Origin: Nocardia concava NBRC 100430
Lineage (GTDB): Bacteria > Actinomycetota > Actinomycetes > Mycobacteriales > Mycobacteriaceae
Assembly: GCF_000308815.1 (NCBI RefSeq)
Contig: NZ_BAFX01000079.1
Location: forward strand, 1 to 42,260
Direction of reading: 5' to 3'
DNA: 42,260 bases
Each line of letters opens with the position of its first letter. Position 1 is the first letter of the stretch. A model generated the notes under the pieces. That model did not search any database and was not told the origin of the DNA. It was given only the letters and a program-made list of their open reading frames with translations. Shown here in pieces: positions 15,340 through 26,880 of the stretch. Both the position numbers and the translations under genes were made by a program.

Positions 15340-15879
15340 TTACGGCTGATCGCCGGCGATGACCGCGCCGAGGATGCCTCCGACGAAGCAGCCGACGATG
15401 GCGCCGACCACGAAGAAGAAGAATCCGATCACCGCGCCGACCACGCAGCCGATGAGCGCGCCGGCCACGATCGATCCGGCATTGGCGACATTCTGCAGCG
15501 CCACCACCTCGGCGGTCGGGGTGGCCAGATCGGCGGGATTGCTGGGCCGCACGGTCAATTCGGTGCCGCCCGCGCTCAGGTCGGGGACGACGGTCAGGAC
15601 GCGGTCGGCGGCCTGGTAGACCAGCGGTAGCGATCCGATGATCTCGCCCGAGGGCGCGATCACGTTCACCGCCGCGCCGGCGAGCTCGAAGTGGCCCGCG
15701 GCGAGGGTGGTGGTGACGGCGCTGCGGTCCGGTGCGAGGGCGACGGAGTAGTTCACGCCCTGATCGCTGCCGGTGATACCGGGCGTGGCGAGGACGGGTT
15801 CACCGTGTGCGGTCACCGTGGCGACACACAGGGCGGCGACGGAAAGTAAAGCGGTAGCGGCGATTTTGGCAATTCTCAT
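15340..15879 (-). CDS. Secreted glycine-zipper protein, paralogue B
   Basis: A 179-residue exported protein of unknown function related in layout to the proteins at 12570 and 27612. A signal peptide (about 1-26, ending VTAHG) is followed by a beta-rich domain that starts SDQGVNYSVALAPD and contains TTTLAAGHFELAGAAVNV; the 27612 paralogue has SQQGVDYVVAVTQ and ITQVTGGQFSVSADGKSV at the same places. The C-terminus is a glycine zipper (AGALIGCVVGAVIG, then VVGAIVGCFVGGILGAVIAG) with a GCVVGA block also present in paralogue A. An AGGGA ribosome-binding site precedes the ATG. It lies downstream of cobN, separated by 320 bp. Confidence 0.82.
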   Translation of the reverse strand: MRIAKIAATALLSVAALCVATVTAHGEPVLATPGITGSDQGVNYSVALAPDRSAVTTTLAAGHFELAGAAVNVIAPSGEIIGSLPLVYQAADRVLTVVPDLSAGGTELTVRPSNPADLATPTAEVVALQNVANAGSIVAGALIGCVVGAVIGFFFFVVGAIVGCFVGGILGAVIAGDQP

Positions 15880-16199
15880 AATGGTTCCCTGCAATCGAAG
15901 AGCCGATTCACCGCAGGGCCGAGCAGGCGAATCCGTGGGACACGCCGGAACACTGCAACTCGAATTCGCGGACGCGATAGCGCGGCGAATCGGGGAATTC
16001 CACATCGAATTATCGATCCCGCCAAGGCTATTGGAACCTCGACGGGTGACCCGTCGCCTCCCCGAGTACGACGCCGGGACGATTCTTATGATCCTCTTAA
16101 GGACATGAGCAGGGAAGACCCAGGTGCCGGGGTTGTCCGCCCTTGTCCTGTGCGTCACCCCGACACGCCGCCACCGGCCATCCGACCGGTCGAATTCGC
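15880..16199. other. Intergenic region between cobN and the glycine-zipper gene
   Basis: A 320-bp stretch without a recognised gene. It contains a perfect 15-base palindrome GACGGGTGACCCGTC at 16041-16055 and is less GC-rich around 15990-16100 (TTATCGATC, TTCTTATGATCCTC), suggesting a promoter for the downstream reverse gene. The palindrome is a candidate operator. Confidence 0.55.
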
Positions 16200-19835
<3,636 letters not shown>

Positions 19836-19874
19836 AGGTTTCGGCCTTCCTAGGGTGACGCGCCCAGCATGGTT

Positions 19875-19995
19875 CGGCGCCCGCCGGAAGGTCTGACTGT
19901 CACAGTGGCGCGACCGCACCGGAATTGCACCGGTTTCTTCCGTTCGACGAGCTCGCCGATGCTATCGCGAGCCCTCCCCCACACCGGTAACCCGC
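19875..19995 (-). promoter_or_regulatory. Cobalamin riboswitch upstream of cobN
   Basis: On the reverse strand the leader of cobN contains the B12-box-like core: a CCGGTGCAATTCCGG segment (919-933 of the 19 kb block, reversed), then GCGCCACTGTGACAGTCAG and ACCTTCCGGC. The order, spacing and location 40 bp before the cobN start match cobalamin riboswitches. Exact ends are estimated; the 5' limit could extend to about 20040. It is expected to shut off cobN when adenosylcobalamin is plentiful. Confidence 0.9.
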
Positions 19996-20054
19996 CCGGA
20001 TCACAGTGCGGCAAAGGCTCGCTCACAGACCTGGGAGACCGACCGGTCCGAAAG

Positions 20055-20060
20055 TATGCT
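20055..20060 (+). promoter_or_regulatory. Leaderless -10 box
   Basis: TATGCT lies six bases before the ATG at 20067, with no ribosome-binding site. Confidence 0.5.
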
Positions 20061-20066
20061 GCCGGT

Positions 20067-20381
20067 ATGCCAACCACTCCAGGATGGGTCAGGCGGAACC
20101 GCTTTGCTGCCTGGTCGGGATACTTTTGCGCATTGGTTGCCTTCGCAACGCTGGCCATGGCCCTCACGGCCGCCGGCTCCGGTCATACGCAGTGGGCCAT
20201 GATCTCGGGCATCATCTGCGCCGCCACGGTCCTCTTCGGCCTGACGGTCATGACCACCACCATCCACCGCGACCACGTCGAACACCACGACGCCCCCAGC
20301 CTCCTCAACGACTCCTGGGGGGCCACGCCCGCTTTCGCCCGCCGCCGCGGCGCACCCAGGGTCATCGAATCCCGCCACTAG
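20067..20381 (+). CDS. Small two-helix membrane protein, unknown function
   Basis: A 104-residue protein not recognised as a named family. Two hydrophobic segments (YFCALVAFATLAMALTAAG, then MISGIICAATVLFGLTVMTTT) span the membrane with a short loop between them; the C-terminal tail is charged (TIHRDHVEHHDAP, then FARRRGAPRVIESRH). It lies between cobN and cobG, divergent from cobN. The start is fixed by the TATGCT leaderless box. Nothing in it points to a direct cobalamin role. Confidence 0.8.
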   Translation: MPTTPGWVRRNRFAAWSGYFCALVAFATLAMALTAAGSGHTQWAMISGIICAATVLFGLTVMTTTIHRDHVEHHDAPSLLNDSWGATPAFARRRGAPRVIESRH

Positions 20382-20409
20382 CCAACCGAACAGACCGACC
20401 CACCAACCA

Positions 20410-20435
20410 GATCCCGGGGCCACCACCCCGGGATC
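20410..20435 (+). terminator. Terminator hairpin
   Basis: GATCCCGGGG (20410-20419) pairs perfectly with CCCCGGGATC (20426-20435) around a six-base loop and is followed by TTCCATTT. It closes the gene ending at 20381. Confidence 0.75.
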
Positions 20436-20592
20436 TTCCATTTAGCGCAACCGGCGGTTCGTCGAGGCTCGTCTTTTCGGTGTCGGTTCGAACATGCCGA
20501 TATACATGCGTAGATCGCAATATCTCTAGATTTGGATACCTAGTCCCCGGTGGGTGCTCGACCTCGGGATCCTCCGTAGGCTGAGGAGCGTC

Positions 20593-21792
20593 ATGACGCG
20601 AACCGATCCCGATTCCTGCCCGGGGGTGCTGCGCCTGCATCAAGCGGCCGACGGTCCCCTCGCTCGTATCCGTGTGCCCGGTGGACGGCTCTCCCCCGAG
20701 CAGCTGCAGGCCTTGGCCGCGGCGGCCGTCGATCTGGGTGACGGCAATATCGAACTCACCTCGCGGGGCAATGTGCAGTTCCGGCAGGTACGGGATGCGG
20801 CGGCGCTCGGGGAGCGACTCGCCGAGGCCGGTCTGCTGCCCAGCGCCACCCATGAGCGGGTGCGGAACATCATCGCCTCTCCCCTGTCGGGCCGGGTCGG
20901 CGGCTGGACCGACGTGCATCCGCTGGTGCCCGCGCTCGACGAGGGACTACAGGCGAACCCGCGGTTGGCCGAACTGCCCGGACGGGTGCTGTTCACCCTC
21001 GACGACGGGCGCGGCGATGTCAGCGGACTCGGCGGCGATATCGGCGTCCACGCGATCGACGAGAACACCTACGCACTTCTGTTGGCGGGCAAGGACTCCG
21101 GGGTGCGTGTGCCTCCCGCAGCGGCGGTGGATCTGATGCTCGCCGCCGCCCACGCGTTCCTGGAACTGCGTGACGGCCAGTGGCGGCTGCACGAGATCCC
21201 CGACGGCAATGCCAGGGTGACCGAGCATGTGCTGACCTCCCGCTCCGACCTGACCGCCAATGGCGAACCCCTCGAACTCGCTCCGCGCCAGGACATTCCG
21301 ATCGGCTGGCTGAGCCAGGACGACGGCAATGTGGCCCTCGGTGCGGGCGTGCGCCTCGGCTCTCTCCCCGCCCGCACCGCCGAATTCCTCGCCGCCGTCG
21401 AACGCCCCCTCTTCGTCACCCCGTGGCGCAGCGTCGTCCTCACCGACCTCGACGAATGGACCGCGGAACAGGTGGTCCGGGTCCTCGCCCCCATGGGCCT
21501 GATCTTCGATGCCAACTCCCCCTGGCTCCTGGTCAGCGCCTGCGCGGGCATGCCCGGTTGCGCCAAATCCCTCACCGACGTCCGCGCCGACGCGACCGCC
21601 GCCGTCGACTCGGGCCGCGTAATCCCCACCGGCGCACCCCAATTCCCCCGCGAGGCCCTCGACGCCGAAGATATCGTCGCCGCCGGCCGCCAACACTGGT
21701 CCGGCTGCGACCGCCGCTGCGGCCGCCCCAAGGGCCCCGTCACCGACATCATCGCCACGCCCGACGGATACAACATCATCCCGGCCGACTAG
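20593..21792 (+). CDS. cobG: Precorrin-3B synthase CobG
   Basis: A 399-residue member of the nitrite/sulfite reductase ferredoxin-like family. CobG is an oxygen-dependent monooxygenase that converts precorrin-3A to precorrin-3B before ring contraction. The N-terminal half has the substrate-binding sequence GNIELTSRGNVQFRQV. The four cluster-binding cysteines are C317 and C323 (SACAGMPGCAKS) and C372 and C376 (GCDRRCGRP). The presence of CobG means the organism uses the aerobic route. ATG 20593 has a short GAGG site and a TAGGCT box at 20577-20582. Confidence 0.95.
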   Translation: MTRTDPDSCPGVLRLHQAADGPLARIRVPGGRLSPEQLQALAAAAVDLGDGNIELTSRGNVQFRQVRDAAALGERLAEAGLLPSATHERVRNIIASPLSGRVGGWTDVHPLVPALDEGLQANPRLAELPGRVLFTLDDGRGDVSGLGGDIGVHAIDENTYALLLAGKDSGVRVPPAAAVDLMLAAAHAFLELRDGQWRLHEIPDGNARVTEHVLTSRSDLTANGEPLELAPRQDIPIGWLSQDDGNVALGAGVRLGSLPARTAEFLAAVERPLFVTPWRSVVLTDLDEWTAEQVVRVLAPMGLIFDANSPWLLVSACAGMPGCAKSLTDVRADATAAVDSGRVIPTGAPQFPREALDAEDIVAAGRQHWSGCDRRCGRPKGPVTDIIATPDGYNIIPAD

Positions 21793-21908
21793 ATCGATCC
21801 GCCGCTCGAGGTCATTCGGCGCTCGAGCCGCCGACGGTTGAACGCGGTGCGCGGCCCGCAACAGCTGGCGTCCGTTCCCGCTCCGGGATGCCCGAGGGCG
21901 GTATGCGA

Positions 21909-21941
21909 CAACCCGATCGATATTGCTCGGCAACCCGATCG
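21909..21941 (+). promoter_or_regulatory. 11-bp direct repeat upstream of the membrane protein gene
   Basis: CAACCCGATCG occurs at 21909-21919 and 21931-21941, two helical turns apart, just before a TACGCT box at 21945-21950. A repressor or activator could bind here; none is obvious nearby. Confidence 0.4.
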
Positions 21942-21993
21942 GCCTACGCTCAGAATTCGACTCGGTGTATCCCCGTGTGGAAGGGAGGCGGTC

Positions 21994-22545
21994 ATGACTG
22001 CGTCGAAGCTCAGCGATGACGAGATCGCGGCGATGTCCGATGACGAGCGGCGGGATCTCATTCGCCGTCTGCAACCGCCGCCCGAGCGGGTGCTGCCGCG
22101 CCCCGAGGTGGTGCGGGTGCATCGGCGGGTTCGCCTGGCACTCATGGTCGGCGGCTGCATCGGCTTGATTCCGTGGATCGTCTATCTGGGGTTCTCGTTG
22201 CCGACCGAGTACAACGCGCGGCATTGGGCGCTGGCCTGGATCGGCTACGACATCCTGCTGGTCGCCATGATGGCGACCACGGCCTATCTGGGGTGGAAGC
22301 GCCGGGTGGTGCTGATCCTCCCGGCGTTCGGCACCGGGGTGTTGCTGCTCGTGGACGCCTGGTTCGACATCGTGACCGCCGGTGCCGGGGATGTGTGGGT
22401 CTCCGTCGGCACGGCGATCCTGGGCGAAATTCCGCTGGCCGCCCTCCAGATCAGCGGCGCGATCATGTTGCTGCGCTTCCTGATCCTGGCCCACCCGCTA
22501 CACGATCCGGGCGTCAGTCCGTTCCGGACCCGGCTGCCGTTTTGA
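21994..22545 (+). CDS. Four-helix membrane protein, unknown function
   Basis: A 183-residue protein. The polar N-terminal 45 residues contain SDDEIAAMSDDERRDLIRRL, a short helical motif repeated with small changes; four hydrophobic segments follow (RLALMVGGCIGLIPWIVYLG, LAWIGYDILLVAMMATTAYLG, VVLILPAFGTGVLLLVDAWF, ILGEIPLAALQISGAIMLL). I do not recognise a named family. AAGGGAGG at 21981-21988 is a very good ribosome-binding site for the ATG. Its 3' end overlaps the converging gene at 22514 by 32 bp. Confidence 0.82.
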   Translation: MTASKLSDDEIAAMSDDERRDLIRRLQPPPERVLPRPEVVRVHRRVRLALMVGGCIGLIPWIVYLGFSLPTEYNARHWALAWIGYDILLVAMMATTAYLGWKRRVVLILPAFGTGVLLLVDAWFDIVTAGAGDVWVSVGTAILGEIPLAALQISGAIMLLRFLILAHPLHDPGVSPFRTRLPF

Positions 22546-23386
22546 CCCGGTGCAGTTCCAGGGTGCAACACTTCACGCTGCCGCCGGACTTGAGCAGCTC
22601 CGAGAGATCGATCCCGACCGGCTCGTAGCCGCGATCCCGCAGCTGCTCGGCCAGGGCGGTGGCCTTGTCGGTGAGGAAGACGTGGTAGCCGTCGCAGACG
22701 CCGTTGAGGCCCAGCACTTCCGCGTCCGCGTCGGTGGCGATGAGGGCATCCGGATACATTTGCGCGAGCAGTCGCGCGCTCGGGCCGCTGAAGGCGGCCG
22801 GGTAGTACGCGATGGTGTCGTCGAGCACCATGAGCGCGGTGTCGAGGTGGTAGAAACGCGGATCGACCAGATCCAGTGAGACCACGGGCATTCCGAAGAA
22901 TTCCGCGACTTCCTCGTGGGCGCCACGGGCGCTGCGGAAGCCGGTGCCGGCCAGGATCCGGTCCCCCGCGATCGCGAAATCGCCTTCGCCCTCATTGGTT
23001 TCGCGCGCGGCCGCGACCTCGGCGAAGCCGCGTGCGGCCATCCAGTCGTGGTAGGCCGGGCCTTCCTTCTCCCGTTCGGGATTGGCGAAGCGCGCGGAGA
23101 GCGCCTTCTCACCGATGACCAGTCCGCCATTGGCGGCGAAGACCATATCGGGCAGTCCCGCAACGGGTTCGATCACCTCGACCCGATGCCCGTGCGCCTC
23201 GTAGGCGGCACGCAGGGCATCCCACTGGGCCAGCGCGAGCGCGCGGTCGACGGGGTCGGAGGTGTCCATCCAGGGATTGATGGCGTAGGTGACCTCGAAG
23301 TGCTCGGGACGGCACATGAGGTAGCGGCGGGGTACGGGGCGACGGGCGGCGGGATCACGAGCGGGCAGGGTCGCTACGGACGTCAA
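22514..23386 (-). CDS. DDAH-like guanidine-group hydrolase
   Basis: A 290-residue member of the amidinotransferase/arginine-deiminase fold, similar to dimethylarginine dimethylaminohydrolases. Typical segments are RRYLMCRPEHFEVTYAINPWMD at the start, PDMVFAANGG, GEGDFAIAGD, FYHLDTALMVLD with the catalytic histidine, and GGSVKCCTLEL with the nucleophilic cysteine near the C-terminus. It would convert methylated arginine or a related guanidine to citrulline and an amine. In mycobacteria a homologue pairs with an AsnC/Lrp gene next to ornithine aminotransferase genes; here only the Lrp gene is adjacent. The start is a TTG with a GAGGGA site; ornithine transaminase genes are not in the window. 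Confidence 0.88.
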   Translation of the reverse strand: MTSVATLPARDPAARRPVPRRYLMCRPEHFEVTYAINPWMDTSDPVDRALALAQWDALRAAYEAHGHRVEVIEPVAGLPDMVFAANGGLVIGEKALSARFANPEREKEGPAYHDWMAARGFAEVAAARETNEGEGDFAIAGDRILAGTGFRSARGAHEEVAEFFGMPVVSLDLVDPRFYHLDTALMVLDDTIAYYPAAFSGPSARLLAQMYPDALIATDADAEVLGLNGVCDGYHVFLTDKATALAEQLRDRGYEPVGIDLSELLKSGGSVKCCTLELHRVKTAAGSGTD

Positions 23387-23457
23387 CGGGACTCCCTCGG
23401 AAGCGGCGCGGACGGGGCTGAGCTGAAGGTATGTGGCGTACCGTTGCACGGGAAATA

Positions 23458-23502
23458 GCGATTCGTTGCGTTGATCATGGATTTTTCGGCGATTCGTTGC
23501 GT
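23458..23502 (+). promoter_or_regulatory. Direct repeat in the ddaH/lrp divergent promoter
   Basis: GCGATTCGTTGCGT occurs at 23458-23471 and exactly again at 23489-23502, 31 bp apart, about three helical turns. It sits between the starts of the DDAH-like gene (23386) and the Lrp gene (23543). Lrp-family regulators usually bind several phased sites in such a region. Confidence 0.6.
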
Positions 23503-23542
23503 CAACCCGATGCATGTGCACGATTGCGAAAGGAAACACCTG

Positions 23543-23980
23543 GTGGACGATCTCGATCGGCGCATTCTGGCCCACCTGCTCGAGCACGCCCGCGCCTCGT
23601 TCCAGGACATCGGCGCGGCCATCGGATTGTCCGCGCCCGCGGTGAAACGCCGGGTCGACAAGATGGTGGCGGGCGGGCAGATCACCGGGTTCACCGCGGT
23701 GGTGAATCCGGCCGCCCTGGGCTGGCGCACCGAGGCGTATGTCGAAGTCTTCTACCGCGACAACATCTCCCCCGCCGAACTGCGCCGCAGCCTCGAACCG
23801 ATTCCGCAGGTCGTCGGTGTGTGGACGATCGCGGGTGAGGCCGACGCCCTCGTTCATGTGATGGCGACCGACATGGCCGAGATCGAGGCGACCGTCGAGC
23901 GGATCCGCGAGAACGCGCGGGTCGGGCGCACCCGCAGCAACATTGTCATGTCCCGCCTCCTCGAACGTCCCCGCACCTGA
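23543..23980 (+). CDS. Lrp/AsnC family transcriptional regulator
   Basis: A 145-residue protein of the usual length for this family. The N-terminal HTH (DDLDRRILAHLLEHARASFQDIGAAIGLSAPAVKRRVDKM) is followed by the RAM/Lrp ligand-binding domain (GWRTEAYVEVFYRDN and VGVWTIAGEADALVHVMATD). The GTG at 23543 follows AAAGGA at 23529-23534; longer starts exist upstream but would place the direct-repeat promoter partly inside the gene. Divergent from the DDAH-like hydrolase, it probably regulates that gene in response to an amino acid such as arginine or ornithine. Confidence 0.92.
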   Translation: MDDLDRRILAHLLEHARASFQDIGAAIGLSAPAVKRRVDKMVAGGQITGFTAVVNPAALGWRTEAYVEVFYRDNISPAELRRSLEPIPQVVGVWTIAGEADALVHVMATDMAEIEATVERIRENARVGRTRSNIVMSRLLERPRT

Positions 23981-24080
23981 CCCGAAGCGCGGGCGGCGAC
24001 GCGACCGCGCTCTCGCGCCTACCGCATCCCCGCTGTGGCCCGGCGCACTACCCGCTCATGGCCGCTCGGCGCGCGAAATC

Positions 24081-24086
24081 TAAGGT
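24081..24086 (+). promoter_or_regulatory. Leaderless -10 box of cobH
   Basis: TAAGGT lies seven bases before the ATG at 24094, with no ribosome-binding site. Confidence 0.5.
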
Positions 24087-24093
24087 GGACGCC

Positions 24094-24729
24094 ATGTCCG
24101 ACGTACGTGCCAGCTACCTCACCGACGGGGCCGAGATCTATCGGCGCTCGTTCGCGACCATCCGGGCCGAGGCCGATCTGGCCCGGTTCCCGGCGGATGT
24201 GTCGCAGGTGGTGGTGCGGATGATCCACGCCTGCGGGCAGGTGGATCTGGCCGGGGACGTGGACTTCAGCACCGATGTGGTGGCCAAGGCGCGCGCGGCG
24301 CTGCGGGCCGGTGCGCCGATTCTGTGCGATGCCAACATGGTCGCCTCGGGGGTGACGCGCAAGCGGCTGCCCGCCGACAACGACGTGCTGTGCCTGCTCG
24401 GCGATCCTCGGGTGCCGGAGCTGGCCGCGCGGATGGAGAACACCAGATCCGCTGCGGCGCTGGAACTCTGGCGCGATCGACTGGACGGCGCGGTGGTGGC
24501 CATCGGCAATGCGCCGACCGCCTTGTTCCACCTGCTGGACATGCTGGACGCGGGCGCGCCTCGCCCGGCGGCGGTCCTCGGCATTCCCGTCGGCTTCATC
24601 GGGGCCGCGGAATCCAAGCAGGCCCTGGCCGAATACGGCGGCGTCGAATTCCTGACCGTGCGCGGCCGTCGCGGCGGCAGCGCCATCACGGCCGCGGCCC
24701 TCAATGCGATTGCGAGCGAACAAGAATGA
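24094..24729 (+). CDS. cobH: Precorrin-8X methylmutase CobH
   Basis: A 211-residue CobH/CbiC enzyme that moves the C11 methyl group to C12 and yields hydrogenobyrinic acid. The catalytic histidine H45 is in VVRMIHACGQVDLAGDVDFS, and later family signatures are present: ILCDANMVASGVTRKRL, AIGNAPTALFHLLDM and IPVGFIGAAESKQAL. The stop overlaps the next start as ATGA, so translation of cobIJ is coupled. The TAAGGT box gives an independent leaderless promoter that separates this pair from cobG, which lies 2.3 kb upstream. Confidence 0.96.
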   Translation: MSDVRASYLTDGAEIYRRSFATIRAEADLARFPADVSQVVVRMIHACGQVDLAGDVDFSTDVVAKARAALRAGAPILCDANMVASGVTRKRLPADNDVLCLLGDPRVPELAARMENTRSAAALELWRDRLDGAVVAIGNAPTALFHLLDMLDAGAPRPAAVLGIPVGFIGAAESKQALAEYGGVEFLTVRGRRGGSAITAAALNAIASEQE

Positions 24730-26291
24730 GCAAGCTCTGGGGTGTCGGGCTGGGTCCCGGCGATCCGGAACTGGTGACGGTCAAGGCCGCCCGCGTCATC
24801 GGCGAGGCCGACGTCATCGCCTTCCACAGTGCGCGCCACGGCCGCAGCATCTCGCGCGCCATCGCGGCCCCGTACATGCGCGAGGGTCAGCTCGAGGAGC
24901 ATCTGGTCTACCCGGTGACCACCGAGACCACGGATCATCCGGGCGGGTATCAGGGCGCGATCGACGAGTTCTACGAATCGGCGGCAGCCGTTCTGGCAGA
25001 GCACCTTTCGGCAGGCCGCACGGTGGCCCTGCTCGCGGCCGGCGACCCGCTGTTCTACAGCTCGTTCATGCACATGCACCGCCGCCTGGCCGACCGCTTC
25101 GACACCGAGATCATCCCCGGCGTCACCTCGGTCAGCGCCGCCTCCGCCGCCCTGGGCACCCCGCTGGTCGAGGGCGACCAGGTGCTGACCGTCCTCCCCG
25201 GCACCCTGCCGCCGGACGAACTCACCCGCCGCCTCCGCGAAGCCGACGCCGCCGCGATCATGAAGCTCGGCCGCACCTACCCCGGTGTGCGCCAGGCGCT
25301 TTCGGATTCCGGCCGCCTCGCCGACGCCTACTACGTCGAGCGCGCCAGCTCGACTCGCCAGCGCGTGCTGCGCGCGGCGGACGTCGACGACGCGAGCGTC
25401 CCATATTTCGCGATCACCATCGTGCCGGGTCCCGAACCCTCCACCCGAATTCCGCTGACCGAAACCGCTGGAACCACGCAGGATTCCATCGATCGGACCG
25501 CGACCGCCTCGGCTTCTCCGGAACCGGCGGCCGCGCAGTCGGATCCGATCGGTGAGGTCGTCGTTGTGGGGCTCGGCCCCGGTGCAGAAGGCTGGACCAC
25601 GCCGGAGGTAGCGCAGGCGCTGGCGGAGGCGACCGACATCGTCGGGTACACGACGTATGTGAACCGGGTGCCGGTGCGCGCCGGGCAGCGGCGGCACGCC
25701 AGTGACAATCGGGTCGAATCCGAGCGCGCCGGAATGGCTTTGGATATGGCCAAGGCCGGAGCCAAGGTGGTCGTGGTGTCGTCGGGAGATCCCGGCGTGT
25801 TCGCCATGGCGGCGGCGGTGATCGAGGAGTCGGCGGATCCGCAGTGGCGGGACGTGCCGGTGCGGGTGCTGCCGGGCGTGACCGCGGCCAGTGCCGTGGC
25901 GAGCCGGATGGGCGCGCCGCTGGGCCACGATTTCGCCATGATCTCGCTCTCGGATCGGCTCAAGCCGTGGGAGACGGTGGCGCAACGGATTTCGGCGGTG
26001 GCGTCGGCGGATATGGCGTTCGCCGTCTACAACCCGGCCTCCTCGCAGCGGCAATGGCAGGTGGCGGCCATGCGGGAGCTGGTGCTCGAACATCGCAAGC
26101 CGGACACCCCGGTGGTGATCGGCCGCGATGTCGGCGGGCCGGCCGAGTCGGTGCGGGTAGTGACCCTGGCCGAGCTGGATCCGGCCGAGGTGGATATGCG
26201 GACCCTGCTGATCGTCGGCGCGTCCACCACGACGGTGTTCGACGCGGCCGGTGGACCCCGGGTGTTCACCTCGCGTCGCTACGGAGACTAA
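24726..26291 (+). CDS. cobIJ: CobI-CobJ fusion: precorrin-2 C20- and precorrin-3B C17-methyltransferase
   Basis: A 521-residue protein with two tetrapyrrole methylase domains. Residues 1-245 are CobI (MSKLWGVGLGPGDPELVTVKAARV, then LLAAGDPLFYSS and IIPGVTSVSAASAAL). A Ser/Thr/Pro/Ala-rich linker of about 35 residues follows. Residues 280-521 are CobJ (VVVVGLGPGAEGWTTPEV, VVSSGDPGVFAMAAAV, VLPGVTAASAVASRMGAPLGHDF). Each domain uses S-adenosylmethionine: CobI methylates C20, CobJ methylates C17 and triggers ring contraction. The same fusion is known in mycobacteria. It is translationally coupled to cobH. Confidence 0.96.
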   Translation: MSKLWGVGLGPGDPELVTVKAARVIGEADVIAFHSARHGRSISRAIAAPYMREGQLEEHLVYPVTTETTDHPGGYQGAIDEFYESAAAVLAEHLSAGRTVALLAAGDPLFYSSFMHMHRRLADRFDTEIIPGVTSVSAASAALGTPLVEGDQVLTVLPGTLPPDELTRRLREADAAAIMKLGRTYPGVRQALSDSGRLADAYYVERASSTRQRVLRAADVDDASVPYFAITIVPGPEPSTRIPLTETAGTTQDSIDRTATASASPEPAAAQSDPIGEVVVVGLGPGAEGWTTPEVAQALAEATDIVGYTTYVNRVPVRAGQRRHASDNRVESERAGMALDMAKAGAKVVVVSSGDPGVFAMAAAVIEESADPQWRDVPVRVLPGVTAASAVASRMGAPLGHDFAMISLSDRLKPWETVAQRISAVASADMAFAVYNPASSQRQWQVAAMRELVLEHRKPDTPVVIGRDVGGPAESVRVVTLAELDPAEVDMRTLLIVGASTTTVFDAAGGPRVFTSRRYGD

Positions 26292-26327
26292 TATTCCACA
26301 GTAGAACGTAGGCTGGAAGGAGTGCCG

Positions 26328-26873
26328 GTGCCAGAAGACAAAGCTCGACGCCCGCTCAATTCGACGGCCGCGTCCCTACTCGGATTCCTCCATCACGACG
26401 AAATGTCCGGTTGGGACCTGGTGGCGCAGGCCCAGGAGCGCATCGGCGACTTCTGGACCATCACCCAGAGCCAGGTCTACCGGGAGCTCGCCGCCATGCA
26501 TCAGCTCGGGCTCGTCGAGAAGGGCGAATCCGGCGCCCGCGACCGCACTCCATACCGCATCACCGAGGACGGCCGCGAGGCGTTCGCCGAGTGGATCGCC
26601 CGCGATCCGGGTGCGGAGACGATCCGGGTGCCGCTGCTGCTGACGCTGTCCTTCGGCGAATTCGTGGATCCCGCGCGGCTGGAGCGCATCGTCGCGGCCA
26701 ATCGCGTGGTCCATGAGCAGCGGCTGTCCGGCTATCTGTCCGGACAGGACGAGCAGCGCATGTCCCCGTTCGAGCGCGCCACCCTCGATTTCGGGATCCG
26801 CTACGAGCGGGCCGTCCTGGAGTGGTTCGACCGCTTGCCGGAACTCCTGGACCGGACCAGCCGACTGTCCTGA
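26328..26873 (+). CDS. PadR family transcriptional regulator
   Basis: A 181-residue PadR protein. The winged helix is near the N-terminus (LNSTAASLLGFLHHDEMSGWDLVAQAQ, then SQVYRELAAMHQLGLVEK), followed by a helical C-terminal domain with the LSGYLSGQDEQRMSPFERATLDFGIRYERA segment typical of the AphA-like group. GTG 26328 is preferred to GTG 26322 because the GGAAGGAG site at 26315-26322 would be too close to the latter. It lies 36 bp after cobIJ, with its own TAGGCT box at 26309-26314, and converges on cobK. No target is evident; PadR regulators often control an adjacent transporter. Confidence 0.9.
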   Translation: MPEDKARRPLNSTAASLLGFLHHDEMSGWDLVAQAQERIGDFWTITQSQVYRELAAMHQLGLVEKGESGARDRTPYRITEDGREAFAEWIARDPGAETIRVPLLLTLSFGEFVDPARLERIVAANRVVHEQRLSGYLSGQDEQRMSPFERATLDFGIRYERAVLEWFDRLPELLDRTSRLS

Positions 26874-26880
26874 ATACGGC

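Noticed and set aside
24138..26093. A long reverse frame opposite cobH and cobIJ
   Set aside because: Antisense shadow without domain patterns; the forward frames encode recognisable cobalamin enzymes.
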